DNA of 64,000 bases from Caprella mutica (lineage: Eukaryota > Arthropoda > Malacostraca > Amphipoda > Caprellidae). Below are positions 60,001 through 64,000 of the stretch, piece after piece. Where the stretch lies: the NCBI GenBank assembly GCA_947561585.1, contig CANNZV010000838.1, positions 1-64,000 on the forward strand, in the 5' to 3' direction. The position numbers and the translations under genes are program-made. Position 1 is the stretch's first letter. Every line of letters starts with the position of its first letter. The notes under the pieces are model-generated. The model was not told the DNA's origin. It searched no databases and saw nothing but the letters and a program-made list of their open reading frames with translations.

Positions 60001-60783
60001 GACGCCAAGAAGCCGAGGAGAGAGAGACGGACAGACAGACTCAGAACAGACTTTTGATTGGGATAAACTCTTCCTCCACATCATCCACGCACGGGGGAAA
60101 TGCTTCCACCGATGGGGGTTCACCATCATCACAACCCATCACTGGATCGTCAAGGTAAGAAAATTTAAAATTGTTTTAAATTTTTATTGACATATGACAA
60201 GTAATGAATTATCGGCCAGTTTCACATCTTCTGTCATTCAAGAAAAACGATATAAATATTGTTATTAAACTGTTATTTTAATTATTATTATTATATCGGT
60301 TTTTCTTATATGACTGAAGATGTGAAACCAACCGATTATTCGTAACTTACTTTATATATTATATGAAAAACCTGATTGAATAGAAAAAAGATATAGGATA
60401 AATTACGATTTATCGGTCAGTTTCACATCTTCGGTCATATAAGAAAAACTATATCATAATTGTTTTTTATTATTTATTTTAACGAAGATGTGAAACTGAC
60501 CGATAATTCGAAATTTTCTCCAGACCAATTTTTTATTATTATCAAAGATAGTATGAAAATACTAAATTTTAAGATGTTCTCTTTACCAAGACTCTATTCC
60601 TTACCAAACAGATCCACACCCCCACTGGAAGCTATGAAAGTCTCCCCCACCTTACAACAGTTCCAACAACAACAACTCCACCACCAGCTACAGCAGTTGT
60701 CGCAACTTCCCCCCACTGCACTGTATGGGGGACACGGCCTTAGACGATCCCCCTCACCTCCACAACCTATGACTCCGCCATGA
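50180..60783 (+). CDS. C15: TLX/Hox11-class homeodomain transcription factor, orthologue type of Drosophila C15 (clawless); five coding exons (gene-level entry)
   Basis: Exons 50180-51026, 52124-52218, 54873-55006, 60002-60154 and 60612-60783 join with GT/AG sites and matching phases to 466 residues. Order: eh1-type Groucho-binding motif FSISSLL (44-50); charged 13-residue repeats (78-129); acidic region (about 143-184); Gly/Pro/His-rich part with VIRVPAHRP (235-243); [13 protein letters not shown] before the homeodomain; homeodomain with [22 protein letters not shown] and [13 protein letters not shown], where Thr47 marks the TLX class; Gln- and Pro-rich C-terminus. Introns cut the homeodomain at codons 12/13 and within 57. 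In flies C15 acts in the nucleus with Aristaless to pattern the distal leg and also in amnioserosa; the same role here is inferred. A second ATG at codon 4 is an alternative start. Confidence 0.95.
50411..50566 (+). repeat. Four 13-residue charged repeats in C15 (4 x 39 bp)
   Basis: Residues 78-129 read as four units near [14 protein letters not shown] looser unit, [14 protein letters not shown], precedes them at 61-74. The pattern would give a long amphipathic charged helix. I know of no such block in vertebrate TLX1-3. Confidence 0.9.
51027..52123. other. C15 intron 1
   Basis: AT-rich, without arrays or MITEs, ending in TTATTTGCAG. Confidence 0.8.
52124..52218 (+). CDS. C15: C15 exon 2 (pre-homeodomain motif and homeodomain start)
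   Basis: Acceptor TTTGCAG|GTCC; donor TCCAG|GTGAAT in phase 0. Encodes [13 protein letters not shown], the basic [14 protein letters not shown]-terminal arm and start of helix 1 of the homeodomain, to position 12. Confidence 0.95.
53677..53864. mobile_element. Palindromic MITE, family B copy (C15 intron 2)
   Basis: CGGGTATGTTCCGAGTTATC left and an inverted right end; core palindrome at 53743-53785 around CTGCAGG. Confidence 0.8.
53879..54026. mobile_element. Small inverted-repeat element, PIF/Harbinger-like
   Basis: AAGGGCAATGTCACACGAGC left and ACGCTCGTGTGACAGAGCCC with TT right. ATT flanks both ends as a possible 3-bp target repeat. GGGC ends and 3-bp targets suit PIF/Harbinger, inferred only. 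Confidence 0.65.
54565..54735. mobile_element. Palindromic MITE, family D copy 4 (C15 intron 2)
   Basis: TAGGGTTGTGACAATATG and inverted TTGTCACAACCCTA with TA at both ends, 137 bases before exon 3. Confidence 0.9.
54873..55006 (+). CDS. C15: C15 exon 3 (homeodomain helices 1-3)
   Basis: Acceptor CACCGTCAG|GTTAAT; donor GTGGAG|GTGAGT, leaving two bases of an Arg codon. Encodes homeodomain positions 13-56 with the recognition helix [12 protein letters not shown]: Thr47, Gln50, Asn51 and Arg53 are present. Confidence 0.97.
55009..55210. repeat. 28-bp minisatellite at the exon 3 donor
   Basis: About seven units around GGAACTGAAGCGATGGAACG, starting within the first bases of intron 3. Three unit types repeat as an 85-bp block (GTTGCATGGAACTG at 55024 and 55109). 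Reverse ORFs over it are artefacts. Confidence 0.94.
55211..56225. other. C15 intron 3, candidate conserved element
   Basis: 55310-55640 is clearly GC-richer than the rest of the intron and repeat-free, with GTCGCGAC twice. No ORF support. Candidate intronic enhancer. Confidence 0.3.
56226..56435. mobile_element. Palindromic MITE, family B copy (best preserved)
   Basis: TAGGGCAAGTCCTTAATTAT left and inverted right end; TA at both ends; arms are near-perfect through TTTTCGGACACGTAAG to the core palindrome at 56307-56350. About 210 bp could fold into one long hairpin. Confidence 0.92.
56436..57657. other. C15 intron 3, AT-rich then candidate enhancer
   Basis: AT-rich to 57080. From 57090 to 57600 unique and balanced, with AGCAATTAACTGCAATTAG followed by ACTAATGCAAAG (homeodomain and octamer-like sites). 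Confidence 0.35.
57658..57872. repeat. 20-bp minisatellite enclosed by inverted repeats
   Basis: About eight copies of GGCAATGTTGTAACAATATT lie between CCAAGGTAGCGATGTTTCTC and its inverted form AAGAAACATTGCTACCTGG, so the array occupies the loop of a foldback element. Confidence 0.88.
57873..58656. other. C15 intron 3, second candidate enhancer
   Basis: A short GAAATTTAGGGTAGCTTATT duplication near 58025-58080. At 58166-58191 three sites, TAATTAC, TAATTAC, CAATTAC, lie 9 and 10 bases apart, a homeodomain-type cluster. Confidence 0.4.
58657..59186. mobile_element. Long inverted-repeat element
   Basis: ACAGGATGATCCATAAACAT left; TAATAAGGATCACCCTGC right (inverted, diverged). Inside, GAGTATTGAAACCAG is matched inverted by GTTTCAATACTCT and TTAATGAAATG by CATTTTATTAA. 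About 530 bp, no ORF. Confidence 0.7.
59251..59418. repeat. 19-bp tandem repeat
   Basis: About eight copies of CACCACTCTTTTCTCTACA; pyrimidine-rich on the plus strand, ending 583 bases before exon 4. Confidence 0.95.
59419..60001. other. End of C15 intron 3
   Basis: Unique sequence, ends in CGTTTGTTTCAG. Confidence 0.6.
60002..60154 (+). CDS. C15: C15 exon 4 (end of homeodomain and TLX tail)
   Basis: Acceptor GTTTCAG|ACGCC completes the split Arg codon (homeodomain position 57). It encodes RQEAEERE and QNRLL, as in the TLX post-homeodomain segment, then a Ser/Thr/Gly-rich stretch; donor TCAAG|GTAAGA leaves two bases. Confidence 0.93.
60193..60352. mobile_element. Palindromic MITE, family B copy (last C15 intron)
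   Basis: ACAAGTAATGAATTATCGG left; GATTATTCGTAACTTAC right; starts 39 bases after the exon 4 donor. Confidence 0.78.
60393..60521. mobile_element. Palindromic MITE, family B copy (last C15 intron)
   Basis: TAGGATAAATTACGATTTAT left and inverted GATAATTCGAAATTTTC right; right arm shortened. It ends 90 bases before the last exon. Confidence 0.8.
60612..60783 (+). CDS. C15: C15 exon 5 (Gln/Pro-rich C-terminus)
   Basis: Acceptor CAAACAG|ATCC completes an Arg codon, and the frame ends at TGA 60781-60783. Contains a Gln-rich run and [14 protein letters not shown] at the end. An upstream AG at 60589-60590 is also in frame and would add seven residues, so the exact start is uncertain. Confidence 0.8.
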
Positions 60784-60830
60784 TAAGCTGTAGGAGAGGC
60801 ACGCTAGATAGCGCTGACGGAGAGATTCGG

Positions 60831-61003
60831 TAGGGTTAGTTACGAATTATCGGTCATATAAAAAGCAACGATATTATAATTGTTATACTTTTATTGGTAG
60901 CCATGATACCTATCATGGATACCAATGAAATAACAATTATTATATCGTTGTCTCTTATATGACCGAAGATGTGAAACTGACCGACAATTCGTAATTTACC
61001 ATA
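60831..61003. mobile_element. Palindromic MITE, family B copy (C15 3' UTR)
   Basis: TAGGGTTAGTTACGAATTAT left and inverted GTAATTTACCATA right; core palindrome at 60891-60927. In RNA it would form a long hairpin. Confidence 0.88.
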
Positions 61004-61545
61004 CAGGTACAGTACTCCCCCGCTTGATGATATTGTGAAAACCACAGTTTTGACACAAGGTGGCGCTTTATCACATGGTGCAGATTTTTCCCGTAAGATG
61101 GCGCTACTGTTTCTGTATTTCCTATATGGGATAATTTGGAAAAAGTTTGAAACTGAAAAGTGAATTTAGTGTTCGATAAATAAGTAAGGAAAAAAAACAT
61201 TCTGAATAGTAACATTGTTATATTTATTCTAATCAAGTCTATACCGAGGTGAAATGAGTGAAAAATGAGAGCGAACTTTAAAGTATTTAAATATTTATGA
61301 AGAACTTATATATGAATATAAGAAGCTGTGCGAGAAAATAGCATGGTACTTATTTTGAAGTGTATGTCGTGCCTTCCGGAAACATTGGACGATATTACTG
61401 AAATGCGGATCTGCAAGAAGATCCCAGCGTGCAATAAATGAATAATCTAAGTAGCATTTTTGTAAGGAGTGCTATTAAACTGTTTATATTTGGTAGCAAT
61501 GGTGGAATAAAGAAGGGGGCACGTATACAGAAGCAGTTACTGGAG

Positions 61546-61686
61546 AAGGTAAGTTACGCATTATCGGTCGGTTTCACATCTTCGATCATTGAGAAAAAAA
61601 CTATATAATAGTAATTTAATTTTTATATAGTGTTTTCATATATGACCGAAGATTAGAAACTTGCCGATAATTCGTAAGTTACCCTA
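61546..61686. mobile_element. Palindromic MITE, family B copy
   Basis: AGGTAAGTTACGCATTATCG left, GATAATTCGTAAGTTACCCT right; short centre without the GGTATCC core. Confidence 0.85.
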
Positions 61687-61967
61687 TCCTCAATTCAACA
61701 GATCGACAATTAAAGGGAAATTATTTTTAAAATGTTTAGATATCACAAAAATTTATCGAAAAAAAAATGATGGTCAATTTTAAATAGTAAAAACTCATCA
61801 ATATATAATGCGGTAAATTAGTCACAACCGGTAATTTGTACTTTACCCTATATGTTTATAAAGCCTAGTTCATATTGTGTTCAAAATAATTAAATAATTT
61901 TGTTTTCCTCATGACGTCATTTTGACGTAATTTTTGAACACTGTTTGAACTGGGTTAGATAGATACT

Positions 61968-62016
61968 GTTATGGTGGGGCCATAGAAGACTGAATCTTCT
62001 ATGGCCCCACCATAAC
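61968..62016. repeat. Perfect family G palindrome
   Basis: 22-base arms starting GTTATGGTGGGGCCATAGAA with a 5-base loop (CTGAA). Related to 28612-28680. Confidence 0.92.
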
Positions 62017-62222
62017 TAATCAATATCATTTGAATTAAATCAATAATAGCTATTTTTTGTGAAATTAGATAGTAAAAGAGATTAAAATTCTAAAAGTTAA
62101 TTTATTAAAATATTAAAGAATATTTTAGCTATTGAAATTAGTTAAATTAAAAATTCAATTGTTTGCCATTTGTGCGAAAGTGAAATTTAATGTTATTTTT
62201 GTACATATATAAACGCAATAAA

Positions 62223-63056
62223 TCTGTTCATACACTACCCATGTATTTAAGAATATTAGTACTTAAGTATTTTACTCATTCAACCTGTACAAAATACCCT
62301 TTTCTTTTATTTTATTTTGTTTCTTTGTGAATGTAAATGATTAGTTTTAAAACATTTCCAAAACTAAATTTAATTTTACCTAAAAATTTAGAACTGCATT
62401 TTTTTTTTGAAACTTTGAAATTTTGAATTTTTTCTTCAAATTCATATTTGTTCTCGAATTATTTTTGAATTAAAAGTTATTATTTATTTACATTAATTAA
62501 TAATGAGTAATTTTCGAGTACATTGGTCCATTTACTTGTTATATATATTGCAGAGATGATAAAGCATTTTTACTTACCGGAAATATTACGAGTATATAAA
62601 TGTTAGAAAATTAATGATTTATAAACTAAACCATTAATTTTGTTTACAATAAATGCTTTCAGTAATAATTTAATACTTCAAAAATAACTTTTCTCCAATA
62701 CTCATTTAGACTTGCAGTACTCGGGAAGTGGAAACTAACATAAATCATGATAGGTGAAAAAAATTAAAAAAATTTAATCTAAAACTTTTTTTAATCTATT
62801 TTTTTCAATTTTGAATTTGATAGAATGTTTTATGTATACGCCCACTTTTCGAGTACAGATGCTGTCCATTAATCAAGATGTTACCCTAATGCAGTTTATT
62901 ATTTTTATTTTCAACCATTGTTTTAAAAGATAATAATTACCGTCACCCCCCCCCCCCTTTAATATACGGTATTTACCTAGGATCATTCACGAAATATACC
63001 TACATATATATTTTCAATTACGAAGGGCATCTTTTTAGTTAAAATGTCTTAAGGGC
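62223..63056. other. AT-rich spacer
   Basis: No gene recognised; a C run lies near 62946. Confidence 0.4.
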
Positions 63057-63337
63057 CGTACACACGCAGAGTTTTTAAGTCTTTCCACCAGACTTTTTGC
63101 TGAGCTCCTCCTACTTTTACCACGAGAATATAAGAAAAAATAATACAATAATTATTTATTTTAGTTGGTATCCATTGGTATCCAGGATTTTATTTTATTT
63201 GGTATCATGGATACCAAATTAAATAAAAATTGTACTGACTTTTCTTATATGATTCAAAAGTCTCGGGGAAAAAGTAGGAGGAGCTTAGCAAAAAGTCTGG
63301 TGGAAAGACTTTAAAACCCTGCGTGTGTATGGCCCTT
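63057..63337. mobile_element. Inverted-repeat element with TTA target repeat and the GGTATCC core
   Basis: AGGGCCGTACACACGCAGAG left and CTGCGTGTGTATGGCCCT right, each flanked by TTA. Further in, AAGTCTTTCCACCAGACTTT and GCTCCTCCTAC are mirrored. The centre carries ATATAAGAAAAAA and a GGTATCC palindrome like family B. TTA targets suit PIF/Harbinger. Confidence 0.85.
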
Positions 63338-64000
63338 TAGTAATAATTTTCAAATTATAGATCCTTATTTTGTTGATAGAATAAATAGGTAATCTGAATT
63401 TAAGAACCTAGTAGCAATACTGTACATTATAAATTTCTATGTACTTTTCTAATGTGTTTAAACTCTATAATGGGAGACAGAAAACTATTTTGATGTAGAG
63501 AATAAGATTTTATTGATATTATATATGACTTCTATTTGTTATAAACAATATTGTATAAAATGTCTGGGCAGATATTTTTATTAGGAAATATCTCACTATA
63601 AAAATAATTAAATGTTACTTGTATTGGAAGTTTTCTTATCTTTAAAATTCTTTAAAGGTCCCCTCCAAGCAAATATTTTTATTGCTTAAATCAACGAGGC
63701 TAATGTTTCTTATCATTTTACTGCAAACCCCATGAAATTTGATAGCATATTTTTAATTTTATATCCTTTTAAAGATTTTCATAATCCAAACTCTACAAAA
63801 CCTATTTTACTTCCGACTTTCTAATTTCAGTCTGAAGAAGAAGTATGTACACCATTTGTTTTGATTCTCAACTAGGTATTTTGGTTTAATAAATCTATTT
63901 ATTATTCGTTTAAAGGTTTAAATTTGGATAAACTTATTATATAAACTTTTATATACTTTTAGAAACAATTAATATCTTAAAAGAAGGCCTAAAATGCATT
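63338..64000. other. AT-rich right end
   Basis: No gene, array or element recognised. Confidence 0.4.

Larger units (their letters stand above)
60784..62222 (+). other. Probable C15 3' untranslated region
   Basis: AATAAA at 61433-61438 and at 62217-62222 are candidate poly(A) signals. A family B MITE lies at 60831-61003, 47 bases after the stop; a second at 61546-61686; and a perfect 49-base palindrome at 61968-62016. The extent is inferred. Confidence 0.45.

Noticed and set aside
60854..61236. Reverse ORFs downstream of C15
   Set aside because: They run through a palindromic MITE and show no domain.

Overview
This window looks like AT-rich nuclear DNA of an arthropod, most probably an insect. 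Two spliced genes are recognisable from protein motifs, the introns run from about 0.5 to 5 kb, and the intergenic DNA is crowded with minisatellites and short palindromic transposon remnants. No autonomous transposase, rRNA, tRNA, bacterial operon or CRISPR array was seen. The species cannot be named from the sequence.

Left end (about 1.9-6.5 kb): an inaF-type locus. One gene is read from three exons (1998-2475, 4790-5328, 5856-6545) whose splice sites and phases agree. It gives 568 residues: an N-terminal single-pass InaF motif of the kind found in Drosophila TRP-channel partner proteins, then a long hydrophilic tail carrying 16 exact-length copies of a 9-residue repeat. Its first coding intron contains a second, uninterrupted InaF-motif ORF (3812-4369, 185 aa) on the same strand, with a TATA box upstream. 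This is a nested or multi-product arrangement.

Middle (6.5-46 kb): no convincing protein gene. It holds about twenty tandem arrays (13-52 bp units, about 12 kb over the whole window), including a 450-bp higher-order duplication. It also holds several families of palindromic MITE-like elements, most with TA at both ends, a Mutator-like candidate with a 9-bp direct repeat, and two short Helitron-type elements. Quieter tracts between them, some with clustered homeodomain-like or AP-1-like sites, are candidate regulatory DNA. Three low-confidence ORF or decayed coding tracts are noted.

Right end (46-62 kb): a TLX/Hox11-class homeobox gene, the orthologue type of Drosophila C15 (clawless). A GC-box-rich, TATA-containing tract lies about 3.3 kb upstream of the start codon, and a second TATA lies 0.4 kb upstream. 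Five coding exons (50180-51026, 52124-52218, 54873-55006, 60002-60154, 60612-60783) give 466 residues with an eh1-type repressor motif, an unusual four-copy 13-residue charged repeat, an acidic region, the TLX homeodomain with Thr47, and a Gln/Pro-rich C-terminus. MITEs sit in its introns, on both sides of its last intron, and 47 bases after its stop codon.

The two genes show no evident functional link. InaF proteins act at membranes with TRP channels in photoreceptors, while C15 is a developmental transcription factor.
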